Source: Streptomyces sp. NBC_01723
GTDB lineage: Bacteria > Actinomycetota > Actinomycetes > Streptomycetales > Streptomycetaceae
Length of the DNA: 64,000 bases
Assembly (NCBI RefSeq): GCF_036246005.1
Contig: NZ_CP109171.1
Span: 6,312,001 to 6,376,000 of the forward strand
Direction: 5' to 3'
Numbering within the stretch: position 1 is the stretch's first letter; every line of letters starts with the position of its first letter. Positions 39,219-48,920 of this stretch are shown one piece after another. The translations under genes were made by a program, and so were the position numbers. The notes beneath the pieces were generated by a model that saw only the letters and a program-made list of their open reading frames with translations, made no database searches and had not been told where the DNA came from.

Positions 39219-42200
39219 GTGCCTGCTATCTCCGTCGGCTCCGTTGAGGTCGATGTTCTGCCGAATGCGTCCGGTATCCAGTCGCGGCTGCGTGCGGCGC
39301 TGGTGCCTCCGGCGTCGGCGATCGGGGACGAGGTCGGCCGGATCATCGGCCGCCAGATCGCCACGCACATCACGCCTGCGGTCCGGGACGGCATCCAGAA
39401 CGGTGCTCGTGCGGCCCGCCCTGCCGCTACTAGGGGTGGGGAGCAGGCTGGCGGTGCGTTCGCCCGGTCGCTGCGGGCACGGCTGGAGGCCGCGTTCCGC
39501 AGCATGCCCCGCCTGGACGTCCGCCTTTCCGACACCGGTATCGACGCGGACCTGGCACGGCTCCGGGCCCGCTTGGAGTCGCTGGCCGGCAAGACCGTCG
39601 GCATCGACATCGACGCTGCTACGGCGCGGGCGCAGGCGGCGGACATCGAGGAGCGGCTGCGCCGGATCGGCGCCGCCCACCCGGACGTTGCAGTGCGCGC
39701 GGACACGGCCGCGGCGATCGCCCAGCTTCAGCTGCTGCAGCAGCAGATCGACGACACCACGCGTGACCCGGCCCGGGGCAGGGTGGAGACGGACGGCACA
39801 TTCGGGCAGCGGCTTCGGGCTCAGGTGCAGGCCGCTGAGGCGTCCCTCCCGAACATCAACTTGCGCGCGGACTCGTCCGCAGCCGAGGTCGAGATCGCCC
39901 GGCTGCGCGCGCAGCTGACCGCGCTGAGGGATGTGCGGATCGGCGTCGACATGGACGTCGCCACCGCCACGGCCCGCATAGAGGCGATCCAGGCCAGGCT
40001 GCAGGCTCTGTCTGCGTCTGATGCTGACGTCGCGATCCGCGTCGACACCGGTGCGGCGGCGGCCCAGCTCGCGACTGTGCAGGCGATGGTCAACCGCCTG
40101 GATGGTCAGACGGCGAACGTCAACGTCCGCGTGTCCGGGATGCAGCTGCTGGTGGCGTCGGCGTTGGCGTTCGGGCCGGCGCTGCTGCCGGTGCTGCCTG
40201 TGGCCGCGGCGGGCCTGGGTGCGGTTGCTGCTGCAGCTACGGCTGCGGCGGTTGGTATCGGCAGCATCGCCTTGGTGGCCGTGCCTGCGTTCATGCAGAT
40301 GGGCAAGGTCATGCAGGCGCAGAAGGCCGCCCAGGATGCTTCGACGCAGGCGTCGCTGCAGGGCGGGCAGGCCGCCGCGCAGGGGGCTCAGAAGGCGCAG
40401 CAGATGGCGGGCGCCCAGCAGTCTCTGGCGTCGGCGCACCGAAACGCTGCCCGGCAGATCAAGCAGGCCGAGCAGAGCGTCTCGGACGCGGTACGGAACG
40501 CGGCGGAGGCGAATGAGCGTGCCGCCGACCAGGTCGTGGATGCCCGCCGCGGTCTGGCGGATGCCGTGCAGCAGGCCGCGGACCGGCAGCGGCAGGCCGC
40601 CGAGCAGGTCCGGTCGGCGGAGGAGTCGCTGGCGGACGCCCAGCGGGACGCGGTCCGTGCTCAGGAGGATCTGACCGAGGCCCGTGCTGCGGCGGCGCAG
40701 GAACTGGCCGACATGGAGTCCCAGCTCGCCAACGCGAAGCTGTCGGAGCGGGACGCGACGCTGGCCGTGCAGGAGGCGGAAAAGCGGCTCCGCGCCACCC
40801 AGGTAGAAGGGTCGACCGCCACCGAGCTGGAGCGGCAGCGCGCCCAGCTGGCCTACGACCAGGCGGTGCAGCGTCTCAAGGACCAGCAGTCCGAGACGAA
40901 GCAGCTCGCCGCCGACAAGACCGCCGCGGACATAGCGGGGGTGGACGGCTCGGAACGCGTCCGGGACGCCCAGGAGCGCCTGGAGGACGCCGAGAAGCGT
41001 GTCGGCGACCAGCAGCGTGCCCTGGGGAAGGCCCGCGAGGATGCCGCACGGCAAGCGGTCCAGTCACAGCGGGACATCGCTGAGGCGCAGGATCGTGTGG
41101 CTGAGGCGCAGCGCAATGTGGCCCGCACCCAGGAGGACGGGGCCCGGTCGGTTGCCCGCGCCCAGGAGAGTCTGGTGGCGGCGCAGGAGTCGGCGGCGGA
41201 TTCGATCGCGTCGGCTCAGCGCCAGATTGCCTCCGCGTCGCAGTCTGCGGCCGGGGGCGTTGATCAGGCTGCCATCGCGCAGGCCAAGTATCAGGCCGAG
41301 CTGGCGAAGCTGACGCCGGCCGCGCGGGAAACGTATGACGCGGTCCTCGGGCTGAAGGACGCGTTCTCGGCGTGGTCGAAGAGTCTGCAGCCGGCCGTCA
41401 TGCCGATCTTCACGCGGGCTTTGGTGGGGATGCGGAAGGCCCTTCCGGGTCTGACGCCGTTCGTTCTGGCTGCCGCTGATGCGATTAGCGGATTGCAGGA
41501 TCGGGTGTCGCGCGGCTTCAAGTCGCCGTGGTGGCAGGGGTTCAAGAAGGATCTGCAGGGCTCTGTCGGCCCGGCGATCACCGGGCTGGGGGTTTCCTTC
41601 GGCCGCGTGTTCAAAGGCATGGCCGGGATCGTCCAGGCATTCCTGCCGCACATGGACTCCATCTCGACGCGCATGCAGGACATCACGGGGCGGTTCGCCG
41701 ACTGGGGGACCGGCCTCAAGGGGGGCCCGGAATTTGAGCGGTTCCTGGACTACTCGGCAAGGATGGGCCCGCAGCTTGCCGACACGTTCGGGAAGATCGG
41801 CGCCGCGTTCCTGAGCGTCGGGCAGGCCCTGTCGCCGCTCTCGGGGCCGCTGCTGCGAATCCTGGGCGCCATGGCGGAGGCCATCGCCATCGTCGCCGAC
41901 ACCGCACCCGGGTTCGTCCTGGCCATCTACGGCATCATCCTCGCGACGAAGCTGTGGACGATCGCCCTGTGGGCGTTCAACGCTGCGGTGGCCGCGAACC
42001 CGCTGACGCTGATCGTCATCGCGGTGATCGCCCTGGTTGCGATCTTCATCTACGCGTACAAGAAGTTCGACTGGTTCCGTAACAGCGTCCAGGCGGTCTG
42101 GTCGGGCATCCAGGCCGGGGCGATGTGGCTGTGGAACACGGCCCTCAAGCCGTTCTTCGACTGGTTCGGGAAGATCGTCACCTGGTTGTGGACGACGATC

Positions 42201-44258
42201 CTCAAGCCGTACCTGGGCTTCCTGATCGCCTACTGGAAGATGGTCGGCTCTGGGGCTCTGTGGCTGTGGAGCACCGTCCTGAAGCCGGTGTTCTCCGGCA
42301 TCGGCACGGCGGTCATGTGGCTGTGGAACACGGTCATCAAGCCCTATGTCGGCTTCATCATCGCGTACTGGCAGAAGGTCGCTGCGGTCGCGCTGTGGAT
42401 GTGGAACAACGCGATCAAACCAGCCTTCGACGGGATCATGACGGCCGCGAAGTACCTGGCCATCGTCGTTCTCACGCTGCTGGTGGGGCCGCTCGTCGTC
42501 GGATTCAAAGTCCTCGCCGCGGTCGGCAAGTGGCTGTGGACCACCGCGCTGAAGCCTGCCTTCGAGGGCATCGGTGCGGCCGGACGCTGGCTGTGGAATA
42601 CGGCGCTCAAGCCCGCGTTCCAGCAGATCGGCGACAAGGCGAAGTGGCTGTACAACGGGGCGATCAAGCCCGCCTGGCAGGGTATTCAGGCTGCCGGGAA
42701 GTACATGTGGGAAACGATCCTCAAGCCGATCTTCAAGGGGTTCGTCGCCGACATCAAATCACTCGGTGCCGCCGCACGCTGGCTGTACCGGGAGGCCATC
42801 AAGCCGGCCTGGGACAACATCTCCGCGGCAGGCCGAAACGCGTGGCAGCGCAGCATCAAGCCGACGTTCGACTCGTTCAAGGGCGTCGTCAAGAGCCTGT
42901 CCGGCGCGTTCAGCACCGCGGTGAGCGCGATCAAGACGGCGTGGGACCGGATCCGAGATGTGGCCCGGCGCCCGGTGCAGTTCATCGTCGACACCGTCTA
43001 CAACAACGGTATCCGTGGCGTCTGGAACAAGGTCGCCTCGGCGTTCGGCGCGAAAAAGCTCGACAAGTTCACGTTCGCGTCGGGCGGCATCATGCCCGGC
43101 TACACGCCAGGCCGGGACGTGCACCGCTTCCTGTCGCCGACGGGCGGCGCACTGGAGCTGTCGGGTGGCGAGGCCATCATGCGGCCGGAGTTCACCCGGG
43201 CGGTCGGCTCCGGTTTCGTCGGCACGATGAACAGCATCGCGAAGTCGCAGGGCGCGCAGGGCGTGAAGGCGGCCCTGGCTCCGGTGTTCGGCGGGAACCC
43301 GTCGACGCCGACGGACCGGTCGCTGCGCTACTCCGGCGGCGGCGTGCTCCCGGTGCAGCGGTTCGCGGACGGTGGCATCTTCGGCTGGATCAAGAGCACG
43401 GCGTCGGCTGCGGTCGGCGCCGGCTCGGCAGCCTGGAACAAGGTCAAAGAGGCCGCGTCCTGGCTGAAGGACGGCTTGGAGGCGTCCGCTCGGGCGGGCG
43501 TCAAGAACGTCGTCGACCCGCTACTGAAGCGCTTCCCGGGCATGGACACCGGGTTCGGGAAGCTGGTCCGCCACATCCCCGACGGGATCATCGACGCGCT
43601 GTTCGGCTACTCCAAGGAGGCCGACAAGAAGGGCGGCGGAGGCATCGGCGGCCCCCGCATCCAGGCCGCACTCAAGTGGGCGAAGACCCAGAACGGCCTG
43701 CCCTATCAGTGGGGCGGCAACGGCAACCCCTCGTGGGACTGCTCTGGTTTCATGTCGGCGATCGAGTCCGTTATCCGAGGTCAGAAGCCGCACCGCAGGT
43801 GGGCGACCGGCTCCTTCTCGGGCCGGACCGCTCCACCCGGCTGGGAGAAGAACGGCGCGTCCGCGTTCCGTATCGGCATCACCAACGCCGGTGTCGGCCA
43901 CACCGCGGGAACCATCGGCAAAACCAACGTCGAGTCCCGCGGCGGAGACGGCGTCATCGTCGGCAGCAGGGCCCGCGGCTACAAGGACTCCCTGTTCACC
44001 GACTGGTACGGGTTCCAGCCCGGCAAGTACGACAACGGCGGCATGCTCCAGCCCGGCTTCAACCTCGCCTACAACGGAACGGGCAGGCCCGAGCCGGTGC
44101 TGACCGGGTCGCAGTTCAACGCTCTGGCCCGCGCGGGCGGCAGCGATGGACCCATCACCGTGGAGATCAACACGCAGGACCGGGCGCTCGCCGACTTCAT
44201 CGACGTCTGCGTCCACCGCAACCAGCAGGAACTGATCTCCGTCATCAACGCGAACTGA
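39219..44258 (+). CDS. Tape measure protein with Trp-rich repeats and an NlpC/P60-like domain
   Basis: 1679 aa from GTG 39219 (GAGGAGG upstream). Residues about 1-300 are helical repeats, about 305-365 very hydrophobic, about 370-700 long coiled coil. Residues about 967-1227 hold eleven repeats of about 20-35 residues around (W)LWNTALKPAF. Near 1497-1600, GLPYQWGGNGNPSWDCSGF and GVGHTAGTIG give the Cys and His of an NlpC/P60-type peptidoglycan hydrolase. The protein sets tail length and probably opens the cell wall during DNA entry. By lambda-type scaling (about 0.15 nm per residue) the tail would be about 250 nm. Confidence 0.92.
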   Translation: MPAISVGSVEVDVLPNASGIQSRLRAALVPPASAIGDEVGRIIGRQIATHITPAVRDGIQNGARAARPAATRGGEQAGGAFARSLRARLEAAFRSMPRLDVRLSDTGIDADLARLRARLESLAGKTVGIDIDAATARAQAADIEERLRRIGAAHPDVAVRADTAAAIAQLQLLQQQIDDTTRDPARGRVETDGTFGQRLRAQVQAAEASLPNINLRADSSAAEVEIARLRAQLTALRDVRIGVDMDVATATARIEAIQARLQALSASDADVAIRVDTGAAAAQLATVQAMVNRLDGQTANVNVRVSGMQLLVASALAFGPALLPVLPVAAAGLGAVAAAATAAAVGIGSIALVAVPAFMQMGKVMQAQKAAQDASTQASLQGGQAAAQGAQKAQQMAGAQQSLASAHRNAARQIKQAEQSVSDAVRNAAEANERAADQVVDARRGLADAVQQAADRQRQAAEQVRSAEESLADAQRDAVRAQEDLTEARAAAAQELADMESQLANAKLSERDATLAVQEAEKRLRATQVEGSTATELERQRAQLAYDQAVQRLKDQQSETKQLAADKTAADIAGVDGSERVRDAQERLEDAEKRVGDQQRALGKAREDAARQAVQSQRDIAEAQDRVAEAQRNVARTQEDGARSVARAQESLVAAQESAADSIASAQRQIASASQSAAGGVDQAAIAQAKYQAELAKLTPAARETYDAVLGLKDAFSAWSKSLQPAVMPIFTRALVGMRKALPGLTPFVLAAADAISGLQDRVSRGFKSPWWQGFKKDLQGSVGPAITGLGVSFGRVFKGMAGIVQAFLPHMDSISTRMQDITGRFADWGTGLKGGPEFERFLDYSARMGPQLADTFGKIGAAFLSVGQALSPLSGPLLRILGAMAEAIAIVADTAPGFVLAIYGIILATKLWTIALWAFNAAVAANPLTLIVIAVIALVAIFIYAYKKFDWFRNSVQAVWSGIQAGAMWLWNTALKPFFDWFGKIVTWLWTTILKPYLGFLIAYWKMVGSGALWLWSTVLKPVFSGIGTAVMWLWNTVIKPYVGFIIAYWQKVAAVALWMWNNAIKPAFDGIMTAAKYLAIVVLTLLVGPLVVGFKVLAAVGKWLWTTALKPAFEGIGAAGRWLWNTALKPAFQQIGDKAKWLYNGAIKPAWQGIQAAGKYMWETILKPIFKGFVADIKSLGAAARWLYREAIKPAWDNISAAGRNAWQRSIKPTFDSFKGVVKSLSGAFSTAVSAIKTAWDRIRDVARRPVQFIVDTVYNNGIRGVWNKVASAFGAKKLDKFTFASGGIMPGYTPGRDVHRFLSPTGGALELSGGEAIMRPEFTRAVGSGFVGTMNSIAKSQGAQGVKAALAPVFGGNPSTPTDRSLRYSGGGVLPVQRFADGGIFGWIKSTASAAVGAGSAAWNKVKEAASWLKDGLEASARAGVKNVVDPLLKRFPGMDTGFGKLVRHIPDGIIDALFGYSKEADKKGGGGIGGPRIQAALKWAKTQNGLPYQWGGNGNPSWDCSGFMSAIESVIRGQKPHRRWATGSFSGRTAPPGWEKNGASAFRIGITNAGVGHTAGTIGKTNVESRGGDGVIVGSRARGYKDSLFTDWYGFQPGKYDNGGMLQPGFNLAYNGTGRPEPVLTGSQFNALARAGGSDGPITVEINTQDRALADFIDVCVHRNQQELISVINAN

Positions 44259-44268
44259 GGAGGCCACC

Positions 44269-46500
44269 TTGGCGATCCCCGGGAACCTCCTCAGCCCGAC
44301 CACCGAGATGGTCGACCCCAACACCTCCGGGTGGACGGCCAAGCTCAATGCGACGACCAGCAAGGGGGCGGGCGGCCGGAACGGTGACGGCTGCCTTGCC
44401 GTCAAGTCGATTGCTGCGGGCGAGGCGCAGGCCCGCACCGTCACCTCTTACACGATCACCGCCGGGGTCACCTACCAGGCGTTCGCCGACGCCTCCGGGG
44501 CGACCGTCCCGGAGCGCATCGGCATCCGCTGGCTCGCCATCACAGGCACTGAGATCAGCATTACCTGGTCGCTGACGACGATGGCAGCCTCGGCGTCGTG
44601 GCATCGGATCAGCGTCGCCGGGGCCGCACCGGTCGGCGCCGCCAAGGCGCAGGTCGTCCTGTCGATGATGACCCCGGCCGCGCCGAACGTCATCTCCTAC
44701 TTCGAGAACGTCTACCTCGGTCTGCCGGTGAGGACGACGGGCAACCTGTTTGGCTTCGGAACCGAATCGACTGAGATCGATGCCACCGGCTGGGTGTCCG
44801 AGGTCAACGCCACGATCTCCCGGCAGGTGCCGGTAGCCCCGTGGTCGGTGGACTGGTATTGGGCGGGTGGTCACACTCTCGCCGTCACGGCTACGGCGGC
44901 GGGCAACGCGGCAGTCCGTTCGGTGGACCGGCCCACTGTCACACCGGGCGCCGAGTACCTGGGGCACGCCTACCTGCAGCCGCCGACGATGGCGTCCGCC
45001 GCCTGGATCGAGTTGCGTTTCTACGACAGCAACGGCAACCAGGTCCAGGCCACCCGTGCAGCCCTGGCCGCCCCTGGCGTCGGGTTCTACCGGCAGCTCG
45101 TGTCCGCTGTCGCCCCGGCGAACGCGGCGACCTGCGGGTTCGCCGCGGGGCTGGACGGTGCTGCGGCAGGGCAGGTGCTGCGCCTGGAAACCGTGGTGGT
45201 GCGGTCGCTGCCGCCGCTCGTCACCGGCACTGTGCTGCCTTACGCCAGCGGCAGCTTCGAACAGGACACCGGAGGCTGGACGACCACTACCGGCCCGGCG
45301 ACACTCGCCAGGTCCACACCGTGGGGCGCGGCCGGGATCACCGGCAGCTACGCACTGACCGTGTCGTCGGCGACCGCGGCCACGTCCACGATCCGGTCCC
45401 CGCTCGTACCCGTCACGGAGGGCGTGAACTGGCGGGCACAGATCATCACCAAGATTTCCACCGGCACGTGGACGACGGTGACGGTGCGGGTCCGCTGGTA
45501 CGACGCAGGCAGCGTCAGCCTCGGCACCAGCACCGGCAACACCTACGCCGTCCCGGCAGGATCCTGGTACCTCCTCACGTCGGATGCGGTCGCCCCGGCC
45601 AGCGCTACTCAGGCCGCGGTTGAGGTTGTGGGGGTGGCGGGTTCTACAGCGGCGGCGCTGTGGGTGGATGCGGTCGCCCTGTGGCAGGTGCTTCCGCTGA
45701 CCGCGGTGGAGGCTGTGCCAGGCGACGGCTACATCCGTCTGACGCTGCGGGAACTCCCCGACGGCTACCTGGTCAGCGTGTACCGGATGACCTCGGACGG
45801 GGCGCGGACACTGGTGCGCGGCACGTCGGGGTTGATCAGCCAGCAGGAGGTCACCGGCGACGCGATGGTCCTGGAGGATCACGAGGCGCCGCTCGGCGTC
45901 ACAGTCTTCTACCGCATCGAGCTGTACAGCGCCCCAGGGGTCCTCGCATCCACCAGGTCGTCGGACCCGGTGATGCTGACCCTCGACGACATCAACCTCG
46001 CCTGGATCAAGGACCCGGGGAACCCCCAGCGGAACTGCATGGTCGTCATGCAGAGCCCGCCGGACTGGCAGCGCCCCATCGAGCAGGCATCCTTTGTGGT
46101 CCGCGGACGCCGCAACAAGGTTGTTCTGTCCGGGCGGCGGCAGGGCTTGGAGGGCGACCTCGCCATCTGGACCCGCACCGACGCCGAACGCGAAGCCCTG
46201 CACCTCCTCCTGGACTCCGGGAACACCCTGCTGTGGCAGGCCGTACCGGGCATGGGCGTCACCGACATGTACATCTCCGTCGCCACCATCACCGAGGGCC
46301 GCATCGGAAGGCTCGCACAGGAGCAGTGGCGGGCCTGGACACTTCCGTCGACCGAGCAAGACATGCCGGTCACGACCGGCGTCAACGGGGCAGCAGGCCG
46401 TACCTGGCAGGACGTCGTCGCCGAATTCGCGACGTGCGCGGATGTCCTGGACGTGTACGCGACCAGCGAGGATCTGCTGCTCGACCTGCGAATGGGGTGA
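44269..46500 (+). CDS. Distal tail / baseplate protein
   Basis: 743 aa with a TTG start placed by GAGGAGG. Several carbohydrate-binding-like beta-sandwich repeats lie in residues about 10-470 (GNLLSPTTEMVDPNTSGWTA; a similar NLFGFGTESTEIDATGW; a third near YASGSFEQDTGGWT). A C-terminal tail-hub-like region (AWIKDPGNPQRNC...) follows in about 570-740. Likely the tip protein between tape measure and DUF5047 protein. Confidence 0.78.
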   Translation: MAIPGNLLSPTTEMVDPNTSGWTAKLNATTSKGAGGRNGDGCLAVKSIAAGEAQARTVTSYTITAGVTYQAFADASGATVPERIGIRWLAITGTEISITWSLTTMAASASWHRISVAGAAPVGAAKAQVVLSMMTPAAPNVISYFENVYLGLPVRTTGNLFGFGTESTEIDATGWVSEVNATISRQVPVAPWSVDWYWAGGHTLAVTATAAGNAAVRSVDRPTVTPGAEYLGHAYLQPPTMASAAWIELRFYDSNGNQVQATRAALAAPGVGFYRQLVSAVAPANAATCGFAAGLDGAAAGQVLRLETVVVRSLPPLVTGTVLPYASGSFEQDTGGWTTTTGPATLARSTPWGAAGITGSYALTVSSATAATSTIRSPLVPVTEGVNWRAQIITKISTGTWTTVTVRVRWYDAGSVSLGTSTGNTYAVPAGSWYLLTSDAVAPASATQAAVEVVGVAGSTAAALWVDAVALWQVLPLTAVEAVPGDGYIRLTLRELPDGYLVSVYRMTSDGARTLVRGTSGLISQQEVTGDAMVLEDHEAPLGVTVFYRIELYSAPGVLASTRSSDPVMLTLDDINLAWIKDPGNPQRNCMVVMQSPPDWQRPIEQASFVVRGRRNKVVLSGRRQGLEGDLAIWTRTDAEREALHLLLDSGNTLLWQAVPGMGVTDMYISVATITEGRIGRLAQEQWRAWTLPSTEQDMPVTTGVNGAAGRTWQDVVAEFATCADVLDVYATSEDLLLDLRMG

Positions 46501-46504
46501 CGCC

Positions 46505-47599
46505 GTGTACCCCGTGTCGGACAGGTTCCTCGCCCGCCTCGCCGAAGGCCACCGTGTCGCGACCAGGGTTCAGCTGTTCCTGACGACCGGTGAGGTTGTC
46601 GACCTGGAGCACACCGGCGGTTCGGTGACGGTGGACCGCGGGCAGGCCATCCGCCGCACCTGCACCGTCACCGTCGCCGACCCGGCCGTCATCCCCCGTA
46701 CACCCACGGACCAGCTCGCCACCTACGGAGCCCGAATGCGTGTCTCCCGCGGCGTCGACTACGGCAACCCGGACGCCCCGGAGCTGGTGCCGCTGGGCGT
46801 GTTCCGCCTGGACTCCGTCGACGGCGACGTCAACGAAGGCCCCGTCAACATGCAAGGCAAAGACCTCTCGGCGTGCGTCGCCGACGACAAGTTCACCGAG
46901 CCGTACTCGGCGACCGGCACCGTCGTCGGCGCGGTCACCGCCCTCATCCAGCGCAGCCTGCCGGACGCGGACGTCATCGCGCTCGTCGACGATGCCGCGA
47001 TCGGCCGGCGCACGTTCGATGTGGAGGCCGATCCGTGGGCCGGCGCGCAGGAGATCGCGGCGGCTGCCGGTGCCGAGGTGTACTGCAATGCCGACGGCGT
47101 GTTCGTGATCGCCGCACTGCCAGACCTGCTGACGGCAGAGCCGGTGTGGGCCGTTGAGGCCACCGAGGGCGGCGTCTACATCAAAGCCAACCGGGCCATG
47201 AACAGCGACAACGTCTTCAACGGCGTCCTGGCCCGCGGCGAGAACACCAGCGAGTTCGCTCCGCCCGTGTCCTGGCTGGCCACCGACGACGACACCGGCA
47301 GCCCCACCTACTGGGGCGGCCCGTTCGGGCGCCGGCCGTCTTTCTACTCGTCGAGCACGCTGACGACGCTCGCCGCCTGCCAGCAGGCCGCCGTGCTGAA
47401 ACTCCGCCAGGCCAAGACGCCCAACGCTACCGGCGACATCTCCGCCCTGCCGAACCCTGCACTCGAGCCCGGCGACGTCATCCGCGTCACCCACGAGGAC
47501 GGCACCCGCGAACTGCACCAGGTCGCCGCGTTCACGGTGCCGCTGTCCCACGACGGGGACCTCCCGATCTCTACGATCTCCGCGAAGGAGGACGGGTGA
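46505..47599 (+). CDS. DUF5047-like minor tail (tip) protein
   Basis: 364 aa from GTG 46505. MYPVSDRFLARLAEGHRVAT and VTVDRGQAIRRTCTVTVADP match the DUF5047 tail proteins of actinophages; the middle (AGAQEIAAAAGAEVYCNADG) resembles a tail-hub fold. Probably the receptor-proximal hub. Confidence 0.82.
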   Translation: MYPVSDRFLARLAEGHRVATRVQLFLTTGEVVDLEHTGGSVTVDRGQAIRRTCTVTVADPAVIPRTPTDQLATYGARMRVSRGVDYGNPDAPELVPLGVFRLDSVDGDVNEGPVNMQGKDLSACVADDKFTEPYSATGTVVGAVTALIQRSLPDADVIALVDDAAIGRRTFDVEADPWAGAQEIAAAAGAEVYCNADGVFVIAALPDLLTAEPVWAVEATEGGVYIKANRAMNSDNVFNGVLARGENTSEFAPPVSWLATDDDTGSPTYWGGPFGRRPSFYSSSTLTTLAACQQAAVLKLRQAKTPNATGDISALPNPALEPGDVIRVTHEDGTRELHQVAAFTVPLSHDGDLPISTISAKEDG

Positions 47600-48219
47600 C
47601 CAGCCCCGACCGGCCAGCACCCGCTGTCCGCCGCGACCTCGCCGCCGCGCTGAAGCAGCAGGCCACACGGGCAGGGGAGTCCACACCATCGGTGCGCGGC
47701 GCGGACTGGCGCACCGCCACTGTCACCCTCGTCAACACCGACGGCACGATCACAGCGGACGGCATCCCACGCATCCGCTGCCTCGCCCCCTACACAGGCC
47801 CAGCCGTCGGCGACTTCATCGTCATCAGCCAGTCCAGCAGCGGAAACTGGGTGGCCCTCAACCGGCTCGCCGCAACCACCCGCTCCTGGACGACGCTTCC
47901 TCTGTCGTCGGGCTGGGCTGTCCTTTCGGGCTACTACACGCCCGCCTACCGCATCTGGGATGACGGGACTGCCTCACTGTGCGGGCTGGCCGCCATGTCG
48001 GGCAGCCTCCCGTCGGGCACGGTCGTGGCGACGCTGCCGGCCGAGGCCCGGCCTGCATTCCAGTGCCGGTTCCCTGTGCAGGTTGTTCTCGGCTTCTACG
48101 GGGTCATGACGCTCTACCCGGACGGGCGGGTCACGCTCGGCGACTTCAGCGGCACCTTGTCCTCCACCGGCCAGAAGTGGGCCGAGTTCGACGTGGCCAG
48201 CCACTACCGGCTCACCTAA
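47596..48219 (+). CDS. Minor tail protein, receptor-binding-like
   Basis: 207 aa, GTGA overlap. N-terminal OB-like part (TVTLVNTDGTITADGIPRIR) and a beta-rich C-terminal domain (TLPLSSGWAV ... LPAEARPAF) shared with the next gene. Confidence 0.72.
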   Translation: MTSPDRPAPAVRRDLAAALKQQATRAGESTPSVRGADWRTATVTLVNTDGTITADGIPRIRCLAPYTGPAVGDFIVISQSSSGNWVALNRLAATTRSWTTLPLSSGWAVLSGYYTPAYRIWDDGTASLCGLAAMSGSLPSGTVVATLPAEARPAFQCRFPVQVVLGFYGVMTLYPDGRVTLGDFSGTLSSTGQKWAEFDVASHYRLT

Positions 48220-48234
48220 GGAAGGGGGGGCCAC

Positions 48235-48855
48235 GTGCCCGCACCAGACAAGTATGGGCAGGACATCGGCCTCTGGCAGATGACTGACGCCCCCGACATT
48301 CCCGCCGCGATCAAGGCGATCGCGGACGGTGTGATCCCGCGCGGCGTCCTCCGCTACGCGTCGGCGTCGGCGCGCGGCGCGTGGATGGTCGGCGATCAGG
48401 CGCCGGTCGACGGCATGCTCACCTGGCTGGCCGATGTGGGACGCCTCGAACTCCGCGTCGACGGCGTGTGGGTGGTCGTCGCCGTCGGCAACCGGGCCTG
48501 GACCACCATCGCCCTGTCGTCCGGCTGGTCCCAGAACGGGAACAGCCAGGGCACCTTCCAGTACCGGATCGTGAACCTGTTCGGCGAAGACTCGATCATG
48601 TTCCGGGGCGGTATCGGCAGGTCAAGCTACCCCGGGACGATCCCCGCCAACTTCACCATCAACAGCACCGCCCTGCCTGCCGACGCGCGCCCGGCCACGC
48701 TTCGAACCATCGTCGTGCCCTGCTCCGACGTCGCCTCCGACCGCATCACCCTCAAGCTCGACATCACCACCGGCGGCCAGCTCACCCTCTACGGCATCAG
48801 CAACACCGCGAAACCGCCATGGATCGGCTTCAACGGCTGCTTCGCCAGCCTCTAA
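48235..48855 (+). CDS. Minor tail protein, receptor-binding-like paralogue
   Basis: 206 aa, GTG start after AAGGGGGGG. Its C-terminal domain (TIALSSGWSQ ... LPADARPAT) is homologous in pattern to that of the preceding protein while the N-termini differ. This suggests domain duplication and divergence for host recognition. Confidence 0.72.
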   Translation: MPAPDKYGQDIGLWQMTDAPDIPAAIKAIADGVIPRGVLRYASASARGAWMVGDQAPVDGMLTWLADVGRLELRVDGVWVVVAVGNRAWTTIALSSGWSQNGNSQGTFQYRIVNLFGEDSIMFRGGIGRSSYPGTIPANFTINSTALPADARPATLRTIVVPCSDVASDRITLKLDITTGGQLTLYGISNTAKPPWIGFNGCFASL

Positions 48856-48874
48856 CCACCGCACCACCCAGCAC

Positions 48875-48897
48875 GCCCCGAGCCAGACGGCCGGGGC
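48875..48897 (+). terminator. Terminator before lysis genes
   Basis: GCCCCG...CGGGGC stem followed by CTTTC, in the 65-bp gap between tail and endolysin genes. Confidence 0.5.
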
Positions 48898-48920
48898 CTT
48901 TCGCATGAAAGGGGGGACTG

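Noticed and set aside
44245..46359. 704-codon open frame on the minus strand
   Set aside because: Antisense to the distal tail gene; Arg/His/Gly-rich shadow with no recognisable domain.
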